A stretch of 64,000 nt of DNA from Pelagibacteraceae bacterium GOM-A1 (GTDB lineage Bacteria > Pseudomonadota > Alphaproteobacteria > Pelagibacterales > Pelagibacteraceae), in the NCBI GenBank assembly GCA_001704065.1, contig LHBX01000043.1, forward strand, positions 62,001 to 126,000, given 5' to 3'. The stretch's first letter is position 1, and the number at the start of each line of letters is the position of its first letter. Positions 37,286-46,602 of this stretch are shown one piece after another. The notes below the pieces were generated by a model. It made no database searches, was not told the DNA's origin, and worked only from the letters and a program-made list of their open reading frames with translations. The position numbers were made by a program, and so were the translations under genes.

Positions 37286-38394
37286 CCTTTCATAGGCATT
37301 ACAACATAAATACTGTCAAAATCTGCAGGATCTTTTATTAAAGCTGGAGATCCAGTATCCTTCAAATATATTTCAATGTTATCACCATTTAGTTGGGATG
37401 CTATATCTAGCAAATATCTAGAATTAAAACTTATATCTAAATCTGACTCAAATTTTACAGATAGGCTTTCTTTACCATCACCACTATTAGTATTATTGAC
37501 AGATAAATCTAAATTATCTTTAGTCAAATTAAATTTTACACCATCTTTTTTATCTAGAGAAACTGATGCTACTCTATCAACGGAATTTAGAAAAGATTTT
37601 AGATCTATTTCAAGTTTTTTTTGATTCTCTCTAGGGATAACTTGAATATAATTAGGGAATTTTCCATCGATTAATTTTGATATCAAAATACTATTATTAA
37701 GTTCAAATTTAATTTTGGATTTAATATTTGAGACTTTAACCTCACCATCATAATCTTCTAAAAGAGAACATAATTGAAATATAGTTTTTTTTGGAAGTAT
37801 TATTGGTTCAAATTCAATTTTGTTTTTTAATCTTATTTTTGAGATAGACATTCTATGGCTATCTGTTGCGGCTGCTGTTAAAAAATTCTTATCATCTGTT
37901 TGGGTCTGATGGAAAAAAATACCACTAAGATAATGCCTTGTTTCATCATTTGAAATCGAAAATTTACATTTGTTTAAAAGTTTTAATAAATCTTTTGAAT
38001 TTATAGTAAATTCATTTTCATTAAAATTTTCATCTGTAATTGGAAATTCAGAAGCATTAATTGAATTTAAATTGAATAGAGATTTATTTGATTCTAGTTG
38101 TAATTTACTTTCTCCAGTATTTTCAAAATTTATCTGACTACCAGAGGGTATTTTTCTTACAATATCAAACATAATTGATGAAGAAGTAGTTGTTTTGCCT
38201 TCATCAAAAATTTTAATATTTGAAATTTCATTTACAAATATTAAATCTAAATCTGTTGCTGTAATTTTTAACTTTGAATTTGCTGCCTCTATCAAAATAT
38301 TTGAAAGAATAGGTAAAGTGCTTCTTTTTTCTATTACACCCTGACAGTAACCTAAAGATTTTTGCAAATCTTGTTGATTAACACTAAATTTCAT
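37282..38394 (-). CDS. dnaN: DNA polymerase III beta sliding clamp
   Basis: Ring-shaped processivity factor that tethers the replicative polymerase. The 370 residues show the usual three-domain clamp pattern, beginning MKFSVNQQDLQKSLGYCQGV and ending with IYVVMPMKG, which matches the family C-terminal strand and P-M-x-(L/K) signature. The gene follows dnaA with an 11-base overlap, the classical dnaA-dnaN order. No recF follows; instead the gene is convergent with plsC. Confidence 0.97.
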   Translation of the reverse strand: MKFSVNQQDLQKSLGYCQGVIEKRSTLPILSNILIEAANSKLKITATDLDLIFVNEISNIKIFDEGKTTTSSSIMFDIVRKIPSGSQINFENTGESKLQLESNKSLFNLNSINASEFPITDENFNENEFTINSKDLLKLLNKCKFSISNDETRHYLSGIFFHQTQTDDKNFLTAAATDSHRMSISKIRLKNKIEFEPIILPKKTIFQLCSLLEDYDGEVKVSNIKSKIKFELNNSILISKLIDGKFPNYIQVIPRENQKKLEIDLKSFLNSVDRVASVSLDKKDGVKFNLTKDNLDLSVNNTNSGDGKESLSVKFESDLDISFNSRYLLDIASQLNGDNIEIYLKDTGSPALIKDPADFDSIYVVMPMKG

Positions 38395-39793
38395 TTTCTT
38401 GTTTGTATAATATTTTATTCTTTAGGCTATCTATGCTTAAATTTAATTCATTATCATCTTTTCTTAATTTTTCTATTGTTTTGACTGAATGAATAACAGT
38501 TGTATGGTCTCTATTGGCAAATGATCGACCTATCTCTGGCAAAGATTTAGATGTCAACATTTTTGCTAAATAAATAGCAGTTTGTCTTGGTCTTACAAGA
38601 TATCTTGACCTTCTTGGTGACAACATTTCGTTTTTACTTATTTTAAAATATTTACAGACTATTGTTTGAATATTATCTATATCGACTTTGTTTTCAGTTA
38701 AATTTAAGAGATCTTTTAATATTACTTTTACCTCTGACATCGAAGGAGTTTTTCCATAAATTCTTGAGAAAGATACTATTCTATTAAATGCTCCTACAAG
38801 TTCTCTAATACTAGTATTAACTTCTGTACTGATAAATTTTATGATTTCATCACTAATTTTAATATTATTTGGATCATGAATTTTGAGATCATCATTTTTA
38901 GATTTTATTATATTGTATCTTAATTCAAAATCTGCATTTTGGATATCAACTACTAGTCCTCCTGAGAATCTGGATTTAATTCTTTCTTGTATTCTAGTTA
39001 ATTTGTTTGGTGGTCTATCTGCTGATACAATAATTTGAGATCCTTTCTCTAGCAAAACATTGAATGTATGAAAAAACTCTTCTTGCATAGCTTCTTTTCC
39101 ATTCATAAATTGAATATCATCAATCAAAAATATATCGGTATTTCTAAAATACTCTTTAAACTTTACCATGTCATTGGATTTTATAGATTTTACAAATTGA
39201 TACATAAATCTTTCAGCTGAAATAAACATTACTTTATTTTTTTCTTTCAAACTTAAACCAATTGCATTTAACAAATGTGTCTTACCCATTCCAACTCCAC
39301 CATAAATATATAGAGGGTTATAGTGGGCTATCTGCTCAGAGACTTTTTTTGCGGCTTCAAAAGCTAGTTTATTACTTTTGCCTAGCAAGAAATTCTCAAA
39401 GTTTTTATTTGGATCAATTCGATTATATTGAAGATATGAATCTTTAATGAATGAAACCTTTTCATTATCAGATGAATTATCTGGTTTTATTTCATCAGTA
39501 TTTTTGTTCTTTATATTCTCGTTAATCACAAATTCTATCCTGGAAATATCTTTTTTATATAATTTAATTATTTGTAATATTTGATCTAAATATCTTGAAG
39601 TTATCCAGTCTCTAATAAATCTTGTCGAAACGGATAATAAAACATAATTTTTAAACTCATCAACCAAATCAATTTTTTTTAACCAACTATCATAAATCTC
39701 AGAACCAAACTTATTTTTCATTTCATTTTGTAATAATTTCCAATCAATCTTATTAATATTGTCTGATTTAATGTTCGTGAGATTATTTTTCAT
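38384..39793 (-). CDS. dnaA: Chromosomal replication initiator DnaA
   Basis: AAA+ initiator that opens the replication origin. The 469 residues have an N-terminal helicase-interaction domain, a low-complexity linker, the Walker A motif GGVGMGKTHLLNAIG, Walker B FLIDDIQFM, and the C-terminal DNA-binding helix-turn-helix with the DnaA signature GRSFANRDHTTVIHSVKTIE. Its end overlaps dnaN by 11 bases. A 244-base AT-rich gap separates it from rpsT. I did not find a clear cluster of DnaA boxes there, so the origin is probably elsewhere. Confidence 0.97.
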   Translation of the reverse strand: MKNNLTNIKSDNINKIDWKLLQNEMKNKFGSEIYDSWLKKIDLVDEFKNYVLLSVSTRFIRDWITSRYLDQILQIIKLYKKDISRIEFVINENIKNKNTDEIKPDNSSDNEKVSFIKDSYLQYNRIDPNKNFENFLLGKSNKLAFEAAKKVSEQIAHYNPLYIYGGVGMGKTHLLNAIGLSLKEKNKVMFISAERFMYQFVKSIKSNDMVKFKEYFRNTDIFLIDDIQFMNGKEAMQEEFFHTFNVLLEKGSQIIVSADRPPNKLTRIQERIKSRFSGGLVVDIQNADFELRYNIIKSKNDDLKIHDPNNIKISDEIIKFISTEVNTSIRELVGAFNRIVSFSRIYGKTPSMSEVKVILKDLLNLTENKVDIDNIQTIVCKYFKISKNEMLSPRRSRYLVRPRQTAIYLAKMLTSKSLPEIGRSFANRDHTTVIHSVKTIEKLRKDDNELNLSIDSLKNKILYKQENEI

Positions 39794-40037
39794 GAGAGTC
39801 TGTTAAACTCCTATTCATAATTCAATGCAATAAATTTATTTTTATTCTCAAAAAAAAATAAAATTTACAATTGTATAAATTAATAATTGAATCTATTTTT
39901 AGGGACTTAAAATTAGTAATCTTAAATTTACTTTTTTTATTTTTTTTTTATCTTGGGACTAAAAGATTAAAAGATTCTTTTTTTAATTGAAAAAATAATC
40001 TCTAGGGTTGTAATTTCTTTAAGTAAACTAAAAGTTG
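39794..40037. other. AT-rich intergenic region upstream of dnaA
   Basis: A 244-base gap, the largest in the window. It contains long A and T runs, two imperfectly repeated GGGACT-type blocks (from about 39902 and 39955) and the direct repeat AAAGATT. The dnaA promoter and rpsT terminator should lie here, but no convincing -35/-10 pair, stable hairpin or standard DnaA box (TTATNCACA) is seen. Confidence 0.5.
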
Positions 40038-40298
40038 TTATAAGGAATTTATTTTTTTTGTTATTCTAGAAATATTTCTTGACGCGTTTTGCTTTTTTAT
40101 CACCCCTGTCTTTGCTATTTTCATCAATTCAGAGTTTAATTTTGGCAAGAATGCTAAAGCTTCTTTTTTGTCCTTTTTATCAAGAATTAAATTCATTTTT
40201 TTTATTGCAGATCTAAACCTGCTTTTTCTAGACTTATTTACCGTTGTTTGACGTGATATACGTCTTATTCGTTTAATAGCTGATTTAGTGTTTGCCAT
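40038..40298 (-). CDS. rpsT: 30S ribosomal protein S20
   Basis: Basic protein that binds 16S rRNA early in small-subunit assembly. The ATG at 40298 yields 86 residues beginning MANTKSAIKRIRRISRQTTV, the standard S20 start and length; the open frame extends 21 codons further upstream but that part is unlike the family and would cover the promoter at 40308-40336. The C-terminal GVIKKQNASRNISRITKKIN is characteristic. rpsT next to dnaA is a common alphaproteobacterial order. Confidence 0.97.
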   Translation of the reverse strand: MANTKSAIKRIRRISRQTTVNKSRKSRFRSAIKKMNLILDKKDKKEALAFLPKLNSELMKIAKTGVIKKQNASRNISRITKKINSL

Positions 40299-40307
40299 AA
40301 GCGCGAT

Positions 40308-40336
40308 TGTATATAACGAGAAATTTATACGGTCAA
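40308..40336 (-). promoter_or_regulatory. Sigma-70-type promoter of rpsT
   Basis: On the minus strand TTGACC (40336-40331) and TATACA (40313-40308) are separated by exactly 17 bases and lie just upstream of the rpsT ATG at 40298. This near-consensus pair gives a very short leader of a few bases before the start codon, so translation may be nearly leaderless. Confidence 0.75.
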
Positions 40337-40348
40337 TATAATAATTTT

Positions 40349-41212
40349 TTATTTTTGACAAATATTACAAAAAAATGTTGATCTATTAGTGATAAATTTT
40401 TTTTTTATTGTCCCTTTGCATCCTGGTGAAAGACAACTCTTATTTTCTCTATTGTATACTTTAAAGTTATCTTGAAAAGATCCATTTTTACCAACTATAT
40501 TTTTAAAATCTCTGATACTAGACCCACCTTTTTTTATCGCTAAATTTAAAATTTTTCTTGAATATTTAATAATATTAATACAATCATTATCACTTAAAGA
40601 TTTTGCTTTTTTTTTTGGATTTATTTTAGACTTGAATAAAATTTCACTTGCATAAATATTCCCCAAACCTGAAACAAACTTTTGATCTAAGAGAAAATTT
40701 TTTATATTCTTTTTCTTCTTATAAAAAAATTTTTTTAAGTAGTTGAGATTAAATTTTGAGGAAAAAGGCTCAGGACCATAGTTATTTATAAAATTTTCTA
40801 AATTATTCTTATTTTCAAATAATTTGAAATAACCAAATCTTCTGGGATCATTATATATAATTTTTATGTTATCAAATTCCAAAAACACATGGTTATGTTT
40901 TTTTGGTAAATAAGGACTGTGATAAAAACTTGCATTTGTTTTTTGATTTAAAATATTTTTTCTTAAGAGATGTATAGTGCCAGACATTCCAAGATGAATT
41001 AAGCAAAATTTTTCATCATTTAAAACTAGTATGATATATTTTGAAAACCGCTTAACTTTTTTTATTGATTTTGACTGAAGTCTTGTTTCAAAACCTTTTT
41101 TTATTTTGTACCTTAAATTCCTATTCTTTATACTTACTTTTTTTATTTTTTTTCCTGTTATTGTTCTACTTAGTGACTCTTTAACAACTTCTACTTCTGG
41201 CAATTCTGGCAT
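40349..41212 (-). CDS. mutM: Formamidopyrimidine-DNA glycosylase
   Basis: Base-excision repair enzyme that removes 8-oxoguanine and formamidopyrimidines and nicks the site. The 287 residues begin MPELPEVEVV, with Pro as N-terminal catalytic nucleophile after Met removal and Glu3 adjacent. The middle has the helix-two-turn-helix lysine region KFVSGLGNIYASEILFKSKI, and the C-terminus a zinc finger with CLSPGCKGTIKKKFITNRST and CNICQK. It is divergent from ubiE and convergent in direction with rpsT, whose promoter lies immediately downstream. Confidence 0.96.
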   Translation of the reverse strand: MPELPEVEVVKESLSRTITGKKIKKVSIKNRNLRYKIKKGFETRLQSKSIKKVKRFSKYIILVLNDEKFCLIHLGMSGTIHLLRKNILNQKTNASFYHSPYLPKKHNHVFLEFDNIKIIYNDPRRFGYFKLFENKNNLENFINNYGPEPFSSKFNLNYLKKFFYKKKKNIKNFLLDQKFVSGLGNIYASEILFKSKINPKKKAKSLSDNDCINIIKYSRKILNLAIKKGGSSIRDFKNIVGKNGSFQDNFKVYNRENKSCLSPGCKGTIKKKFITNRSTFFCNICQK

Positions 41213-41244
41213 TTATTATTATATTAATTAATATTATTTATTTT

Positions 41245-41952
41245 ATGCAACAATATCTTCAAAATAAAAAAGGTCTAGTCCAAGGTGTCTTTGATAAAGT
41301 TTATGATAAATACGACATCATGAATGATTTGATGTCACTCGGAGTTCATAGAATCTGGAAAAGAAATTTAATAAATTGGATGAACCCAGGTAAAAATAAA
41401 ATTCTAGCAGATGTTGCATGTGGCACAGGTGATATAGCAAAACTTTTTATCGATAATAGTTCAAATAAAAATATAGAATTATTTTGTATTGACCCCAATG
41501 AAGGAATGATGAAAAAGGGAAAAAATAGACTATCAAATTACAAAAATATCAAGTGGATTAAGGGTTCGGCAGAGAAATTGCCTTTAAAATCTAATTCATG
41601 TGATTATTATACAATCAGTTTTGGTCTAAGAAATACAAAAAATATTAATAAATCCTTAAGTGAAGCGTACAGAGTTTTAAAGTCAGGAGGTAGATTTTTT
41701 TGTTTAGAATTTTCAAAAATTCAAAATTTAAACTTAGATTTAGTCTATAAAAGATACTCTAAATTAATTCCAGAAATAGGAAAATTTGTGGTTGGTGAAA
41801 AAGAACCTTATGAATATCTAATAAAAAGTATCCAAGAATTTGTTAATCAAGAGGAATTAAAGGGTTTAATGGAGAAAAATAATTTTATTAAATGTGAGTA
41901 TAGAAACTTTTCTGGTGGAATAGTAGCTATTCATTCAGGTTGGAAAATATGA
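41245..41952 (+). CDS. ubiE: Ubiquinone/menaquinone C-methyltransferase UbiE
   Basis: SAM-dependent C-methyltransferase of ubiquinone synthesis. The 235 residues contain FDKVYDKYDIMNDLMSLGVH near the N-terminus, SAM motif I in LADVACGTGDIAKLF, and the family motif FGLRNTKNINKSLSEAYRVL. C-terminal VGEKEPYEYLIKSI follows UbiE closely. The stop overlaps the start of ubiB as ATGA. It heads the operon ubiE-ubiB-coaBC-dut and is divergent from mutM, an order typical of alphaproteobacteria. Confidence 0.97.
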   Translation: MQQYLQNKKGLVQGVFDKVYDKYDIMNDLMSLGVHRIWKRNLINWMNPGKNKILADVACGTGDIAKLFIDNSSNKNIELFCIDPNEGMMKKGKNRLSNYKNIKWIKGSAEKLPLKSNSCDYYTISFGLRNTKNINKSLSEAYRVLKSGGRFFCLEFSKIQNLNLDLVYKRYSKLIPEIGKFVVGEKEPYEYLIKSIQEFVNQEELKGLMEKNNFIKCEYRNFSGGIVAIHSGWKI

Positions 41953-43517
41953 TTAAAAAATTATACATACTTTTTAAGCTTGGAAGGAAATTAGCAAAAT
42001 CTGACGCTTTAAGTATATTCACAAAGTTTCATAATCCACCATTTGGAATAAAAATTTTATTCTATTTGTTGTCTTTATCATTTTCAAAAAAAGATAATTC
42101 TTTTGTAAATGAAACCGAAGGTGAAAGATTATCAAACTCGTTGCAATCTATGGGTACAACATTCATTAAATTAGGTCAATTTCTAGCAACTAGACCAGAT
42201 ATAATTGGAGAAAAGTTATCAAAGCAACTAGAGAGTTTACAAGATCGTTTGCCTCCTTTTGAATTATCTAAAGCTAAAGAAATAATCAAAAAGGATCTAG
42301 GGGAAGATAATTTTAATTCAATTATAAATCTATCTGAACCAGTGGCAGCAGCATCTATAGCTCAAGTTCATAAAGCGCAAATAAATGATAATAGCACAAT
42401 TAAAGACGTGGCTATAAAAATTTTACGACCAGATATAAAAAAAATATTCAACGAAGAAATTGATGCTTTGATGCTTTTTGCTTTTTTAACTGAGTCAATT
42501 ATCAAAAAGACAAAAAGACTTAAATTAGTTGAGGTTGTTTATTTGCTAAAAGAAATAACCAATTTAGAAATGGATTTAAGATTTGAAGCCGCTGCAGCTA
42601 ATGAGTATTCTGAAAACACAAAGAATGACAGTGGATTTCAAGTTCCTAGAATTTATTGGAATTTTACAAGTGAAAATGTAATGACTTTAGACTGGGTTGA
42701 AGGTGTCTCTATAAGAGAAACAGAAGAGTTAGAAAAAAGAAATATAGATACCAAAAAAATTGCATCAGATATTATTCAACATTTTCTAAGACATGCTGTC
42801 AGAGATGGTTTTTTTCATGCAGATATGCATCAAGGTAACATTTTTATAAACAATAGCGGTCAAATAGTTCCTATCGATTTTGGTATAATGGGAAGGCTCG
42901 ATGATTTGAGTAAAAAATTTCTTGCTGAGATTTTATATGGTTTTATTAAACGAGATTATAAAAAAGTGGCTGAAGTTCATTTGGCTGCAGGGTTAGTTCC
43001 AAAAGAAGTGCCTGTTGATGATCTCGCCCAAGCACTAAGATCAATAGGAGAGCCAATATTTGGTCAGTCAATTAAAGATATATCTGGCGGTAAATTACTC
43101 AAACAACTTTTTGATGTGACAGAAAAATTTAATATGCAAACTCAACCACAGTTGCTCATGCTACAGAAAACCATGGTAGTAGTTGAAGGTGTTGCAAGAA
43201 GATTAAATCCAGAGACAAACATTTGGGAAACGTCAAGACCTGTTCTTGAAAAATGGCTTAAAGAAACAAAAGATCCCATAACAACATTAAATGAAACTCT
43301 AAAAAATTCTGCAGAAGTTATAAAAAGATTACCAGAAATGCCGCAAATAATGGATAAAGCAAACCAAGCATTAACATTTCTTGCAAGTGGACAAATTCCA
43401 CAAAATACTAATACGTATAATGATCTAAATACAAAAAAAAATGAAATGGTAGCTTTCAGAAATCAATCAATCATTGGTTTATTATTACTTGTAATTTTAG
43501 GATTAGTAGTATTTTAA
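41949..43517 (+). CDS. ubiB: UbiB atypical kinase-like protein (ubiquinone biosynthesis)
   Basis: A 522-residue ADCK/UbiB protein needed for ubiquinone synthesis, probably an ATPase that extracts quinone precursors from the membrane. Motifs: KLGQFLATRPDIIG (KxGQ signature of the family), AAASIAQVHKA (the atypical Ala-rich nucleotide loop), VAIKILRPD (ATP-site Lys) and HADMHQGNIFI with PIDFGIMGRL (catalytic and metal residues). One or two hydrophobic helices at the C-terminus (IGLLLLVILGLVV) anchor it. The ATG at 41949 overlaps ubiE; a TTG nine bases earlier is less likely. Confidence 0.95.
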   Translation: MIKKLYILFKLGRKLAKSDALSIFTKFHNPPFGIKILFYLLSLSFSKKDNSFVNETEGERLSNSLQSMGTTFIKLGQFLATRPDIIGEKLSKQLESLQDRLPPFELSKAKEIIKKDLGEDNFNSIINLSEPVAAASIAQVHKAQINDNSTIKDVAIKILRPDIKKIFNEEIDALMLFAFLTESIIKKTKRLKLVEVVYLLKEITNLEMDLRFEAAAANEYSENTKNDSGFQVPRIYWNFTSENVMTLDWVEGVSIRETEELEKRNIDTKKIASDIIQHFLRHAVRDGFFHADMHQGNIFINNSGQIVPIDFGIMGRLDDLSKKFLAEILYGFIKRDYKKVAEVHLAAGLVPKEVPVDDLAQALRSIGEPIFGQSIKDISGGKLLKQLFDVTEKFNMQTQPQLLMLQKTMVVVEGVARRLNPETNIWETSRPVLEKWLKETKDPITTLNETLKNSAEVIKRLPEMPQIMDKANQALTFLASGQIPQNTNTYNDLNTKKNEMVAFRNQSIIGLLLLVILGLVVF

Positions 43518-43525
43518 TCTCGACG

Positions 43526-44725
43526 ATGAATTATTTTGAGAATAAAAAAATACTGTTGATTATATGTGGTGGAATTTCTGCTTACAAAAGTCTTGAGTTA
43601 ATAAGATTATTTAAGAAAAATGGTGCTCGTGTAAAAACTATATTAACAAAAAATGCAAAAGAATTTGTAACTCCACTATCTGTTTCGTCTCTTTCCCAAG
43701 AAAAAGTTTATGACGATATATTTAGCGCAGAAAACGAAGCTGAGATGGACCATATATCTTTATCAAGATGGGCTGATGCAGTATTAGTTGCACCAATTAC
43801 AGCTAATACCATATCGAAAGTAACCTCGGGAAATGCAGAAGATTTGGCGTCTACTGTTTTATTAGCTTCTAATAAACAAATATTTTTAGCACCGGCAATG
43901 AATGTAAGAATGTGGGAGCATCCTTCTACTAAAGAAAACATATTAAAATTAAAAAACTTTGGATACAAAATTATTGGGCCAGAGATAGGAGATATGGCAT
44001 GTGGTGAATACGGTGAAGGAAAAATGACAGAACCAAATGAAATAGTCAATACGCTTAAAAATTATTTTTCTAATTTAGATAAAAATAAAAAATTAAAAGC
44101 TTTAGTTACTGCAGGACCAACTAATGAATATATTGATCCTGTAAGATTTATTACAAATAAATCCAGTGGCAAACAAGGATATGAAATAGCCAAATGTCTT
44201 AGAGACAATGGATTTGATACGACACTTATTTCTGGAAAGACAAGCATTAAACCTTTGGACGGTGTTAATTTTGTAAGTGTTGAAACGGCTGAAGAGATGT
44301 TCAAAGAAAGTTTAAATAATCTACCAACAGATGTAGCTATTTTTTCTGCAGCTGTTTCTGATTTTAAAGTGAAAAATTATAAAAGTACAAAGATTAAAAA
44401 GAATGAAGAATTTAACTTAGAGCTAGAAAAAAATATTGATATTTTAAATCATATATCTAATCACAATTCGTTAAGACCAAAAATAACAATTGGTTTTGCA
44501 GCAGAAACAAACAATCTCTCGACAAATGCAAAAGAGAAGTTGAATGAAAAAAATTGCGACTGGGTAATTGCAAATGATGTCTCAGATCAAACTATAGGAT
44601 TTGGATCAGATTTTAATAAAATTTCTATATTTTACAAAGATAAACCTGAAGAAAATTTTGAAAAGATGAATAAATCATTGGTAGCTGAGGAAATAGTCAA
44701 AAGAATAATTCAACAGATTAATTAA
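43526..44725 (+). CDS. coaBC: Phosphopantothenoylcysteine synthetase/decarboxylase
   Basis: Bifunctional CoA biosynthesis enzyme. The N-terminal flavoprotein half (CoaC, about 1-185) decarboxylates phosphopantothenoylcysteine; it has ISAYKSLELIRLFKK, DHISLSRWADAVLVAP and PAMNVRMWEHP, including the active-site His. The C-terminal half (CoaB, about 190-399) makes it from phosphopantothenate, Cys and CTP, with TAGPTNEYIDPVRFITNKSS and IFSAAVSDFKVKNY. It follows ubiB after eight bases and precedes dut by four, a usual gene order. Confidence 0.96.
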   Translation: MNYFENKKILLIICGGISAYKSLELIRLFKKNGARVKTILTKNAKEFVTPLSVSSLSQEKVYDDIFSAENEAEMDHISLSRWADAVLVAPITANTISKVTSGNAEDLASTVLLASNKQIFLAPAMNVRMWEHPSTKENILKLKNFGYKIIGPEIGDMACGEYGEGKMTEPNEIVNTLKNYFSNLDKNKKLKALVTAGPTNEYIDPVRFITNKSSGKQGYEIAKCLRDNGFDTTLISGKTSIKPLDGVNFVSVETAEEMFKESLNNLPTDVAIFSAAVSDFKVKNYKSTKIKKNEEFNLELEKNIDILNHISNHNSLRPKITIGFAAETNNLSTNAKEKLNEKNCDWVIANDVSDQTIGFGSDFNKISIFYKDKPEENFEKMNKSLVAEEIVKRIIQQIN

Positions 44726-44729
44726 CTTA

Positions 44730-45167
44730 ATGGTGAAAGTCTTAATTAAAAAATTAGACAAGAAAGTTAAACTGCCAGAATATAAAACAACAGGATCATC
44801 TGGACTAGATTTGACTGCATTCATTGAAAAGAAAATAGTAATTAAACCGGGCGAAAACGCTTTAGTGCCAACAGGTATATCCATTGCAATACCTGAGGAT
44901 ACCGAGGTTCAGATCAGGCCACGATCAGGTTTAGCAGCTAAAAATAATATAAGTGTATTAAATACTCCTGGAACAATTGATAGTGACTATAGAGGAGAAA
45001 TAAAAGTAATTTTATTTAATCATGGACATAAAGACTTTACAGTAAATAACGATGATAGAATTGCTCAAATGATACTAATGCCAATTCTAAAAGTAGATTT
45101 TGAAACTGTAGAAACTTTGCCTGAGACAATTAGAGGTTCGGGTGGATTTGGATCAACGGGTAAGTGA
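44730..45167 (+). CDS. dut: dUTP diphosphatase
   Basis: Homotrimeric dUTPase that hydrolyses dUTP to dUMP, keeping uracil out of DNA and feeding thymidylate synthesis. In 145 residues it shows motif 1 GSSGLDLTA, motif 2 RPRSGLAAK, motif 3 NTPGTIDSDYRGEI (with catalytic Asp), motif 4 RIAQMILMP and motif 5 RGSGGFGSTG at the C-terminus. It follows coaBC by four bases and overlaps the ThiF-like gene by four, so they are co-expressed. Confidence 0.97.
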   Translation: MVKVLIKKLDKKVKLPEYKTTGSSGLDLTAFIEKKIVIKPGENALVPTGISIAIPEDTEVQIRPRSGLAAKNNISVLNTPGTIDSDYRGEIKVILFNHGHKDFTVNNDDRIAQMILMPILKVDFETVETLPETIRGSGGFGSTGK

Positions 45168-45916
45168 AAAATTCATTATCTAAACGAAAGCTTGAGAGAT
45201 ACTCTAGACAAATAATACTTAAGGATATTGGTATATTAGGACAAAAGAAAATAATTAATTCAAAAGTTTTAATTGTAGGAATTGGTGGATTAGGTAGTCC
45301 AGTTGCAGATTTGTTGGCTAGATGCGGTGTAGGGTATATAGGTGCTATTGATCACGATAAAGTAGATATTTCAAATCTTCAAAGACAAATTTTGTATACT
45401 TCAAAAGATGTTGGAAAATTTAAGGTCGATATCTTTAAAAGAAGAATAAAATTAATTAACAGAGATGTAAAAGTCAAAATTTTAAAAGAAAAAGCATCAG
45501 AAAAAAATTTAAATAAAATTGTAAAAGATTTCGATATAATTGTAGATGGAACAGATAATTTTAAAACTAAATTTTTAATAAATAAATTTTCATTAAAATA
45601 TAAAAGAAAATTAATAGTTGGTGCTATTAGCAAATACGATGGACATATTTTTTCATTCGATTTTAATAATAAATCAAGCCCATGTTTAAAATGTTTTTAC
45701 CAGTCAGAACCTTCTGATGAAGTTTTAAATTGTGAAAGTGAAGGAATATTAGGAACTACATCAAATATAATTGGGAGTATGCAAGCAAATGAAGTTTTAA
45801 AAAACATAATTTCTTCTGATAAAAGTCTTCACTCATCAATTCTGGTGGTTAATCTAAAAAAACTAGAATTTAGAAAAATAAAATTTACTAAAAAAAGAGG
45901 TTGCTTGTGCAATTAA
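45164..45916 (+). CDS. MoeB/ThiF/HesA-family sulfur-carrier adenylyltransferase
   Basis: E1-like enzyme that adenylates a ubiquitin-like sulfur carrier for molybdopterin or thiamine synthesis. The 250 residues begin near RYSRQIILKDIGILGQKK, with nucleotide-binding VGIGGLGSPVADLLARCGV and DHDKVDISNLQRQILY. A zinc site is formed by CLKC (about residue 178-181) and the terminal RGCLCN. Other cysteines include CESEGILG. It lacks a C-terminal rhodanese domain. The start is a GTG overlapping dut. MoeB and ThiF cannot be distinguished from sequence alone. Confidence 0.88.
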   Translation: MKNSLSKRKLERYSRQIILKDIGILGQKKIINSKVLIVGIGGLGSPVADLLARCGVGYIGAIDHDKVDISNLQRQILYTSKDVGKFKVDIFKRRIKLINRDVKVKILKEKASEKNLNKIVKDFDIIVDGTDNFKTKFLINKFSLKYKRKLIVGAISKYDGHIFSFDFNNKSSPCLKCFYQSEPSDEVLNCESEGILGTTSNIIGSMQANEVLKNIISSDKSLHSSILVVNLKKLEFRKIKFTKKRGCLCN

Positions 45917-46353
45917 TCTTCAAGATTTTAATCATAATATTTTTTACCTCGAATGCCATTTCGGAGGATAATGAAAAATTTTTAATGCTTAAAAATGATA
46001 AGGTAAACGTAAGATATGGACCAAGTTTTGATTATCCAATAAAGTATATTTACAAGAAAATATACTTGCCAGTAAAAGTGATTGATAAAAAAGAAAATTT
46101 TAGAAGAATAATTGATAATAAAAAAAATGGTGGGTGGATACATATATCTCAATTGAAGCAATCAAAATCATTTATAGCTGCGTCAAATAAAATTCTTTTC
46201 AAAAAACCAACTAAATTTTCCAAACCATTGGCTAAAATAGAAACTGGAAGATTATTGTTAGTAAAAAAATGTGAGAGAAATTGGTGTTTAGTAGAAACAA
46301 AAAGTTTTAAAGGGTGGGTTGATGAAGAAGATCTTTGGGGAAAAATCAACTAA
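45907..46353 (+). CDS. Secreted SH3-domain protein
   Basis: A 148-residue exported protein with two bacterial SH3-like repeats. It begins with a signal peptide (MQLIFKILIIIFFTSNAIS) if the GTG at 45907 is used; a TTG six bases earlier gives two extra residues, but AGAGG lies six bases before the GTG, which favours it. Repeat one spans about 30-85 (NVRYGPSFDYPIKY, GGWIHISQL) and repeat two about 90-148 (KCERNWCLVETKSFKGWVDEEDLWG). Such proteins often bind peptidoglycan or other periplasmic partners. It overlaps the MoeB/ThiF-like gene and ends the operon. Confidence 0.85.
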   Translation: MQLIFKILIIIFFTSNAISEDNEKFLMLKNDKVNVRYGPSFDYPIKYIYKKIYLPVKVIDKKENFRRIIDNKKNGGWIHISQLKQSKSFIAASNKILFKKPTKFSKPLAKIETGRLLLVKKCERNWCLVETKSFKGWVDEEDLWGKIN

Positions 46354-46379
46354 GCCTTTAAGTTATATATATTAACTAA

Positions 46380-46559
46380 TTATTTTTGTTGGACACATAC
46401 ATCTTTGATCACTGGAGCATTCGCACAATCAACACATTTAGTCTTTTGAACAATACATCCATCATCAAGGACTTCAACATCAACTATTTTATCACACTTA
46501 GAACAAGTTGAAGAAATTGTTAATCCGCATTTTTTACAATTGTAATTTTCTATTTGCAT
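46380..46559 (-). CDS. Small cysteine-rich zinc-ribbon-like protein (59 residues)
   Basis: ATG 46559 to TAA 46380-46382. The protein begins MQIENYNCKKCGLTISSTC and holds CxxC pairs at residues 8-11, 19-22 and 42-45, with further Cys at 35 and 55, nine in all. These pairs suggest two metal-binding knuckles, probably zinc or iron. It is too short for a catalytic enzyme; a metal-binding or redox-sensing role is likely. Upstream lie two identical 18-base repeats and a Fur-like box. It is convergent with the SH3 protein gene, separated by 26 bases. Confidence 0.8.
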   Translation of the reverse strand: MQIENYNCKKCGLTISSTCSKCDKIVDVEVLDDGCIVQKTKCVDCANAPVIKDVCVQQK

Positions 46560-46602
46560 ACTTTAAAATTAAATATGAAAAAATTATTTTCAACAAATAT
46601 CC

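Noticed and set aside
39794-40037. Chromosome origin with DnaA boxes
   Set aside because: Only weak matches such as TTATACAAT were seen; not enough for an origin call.
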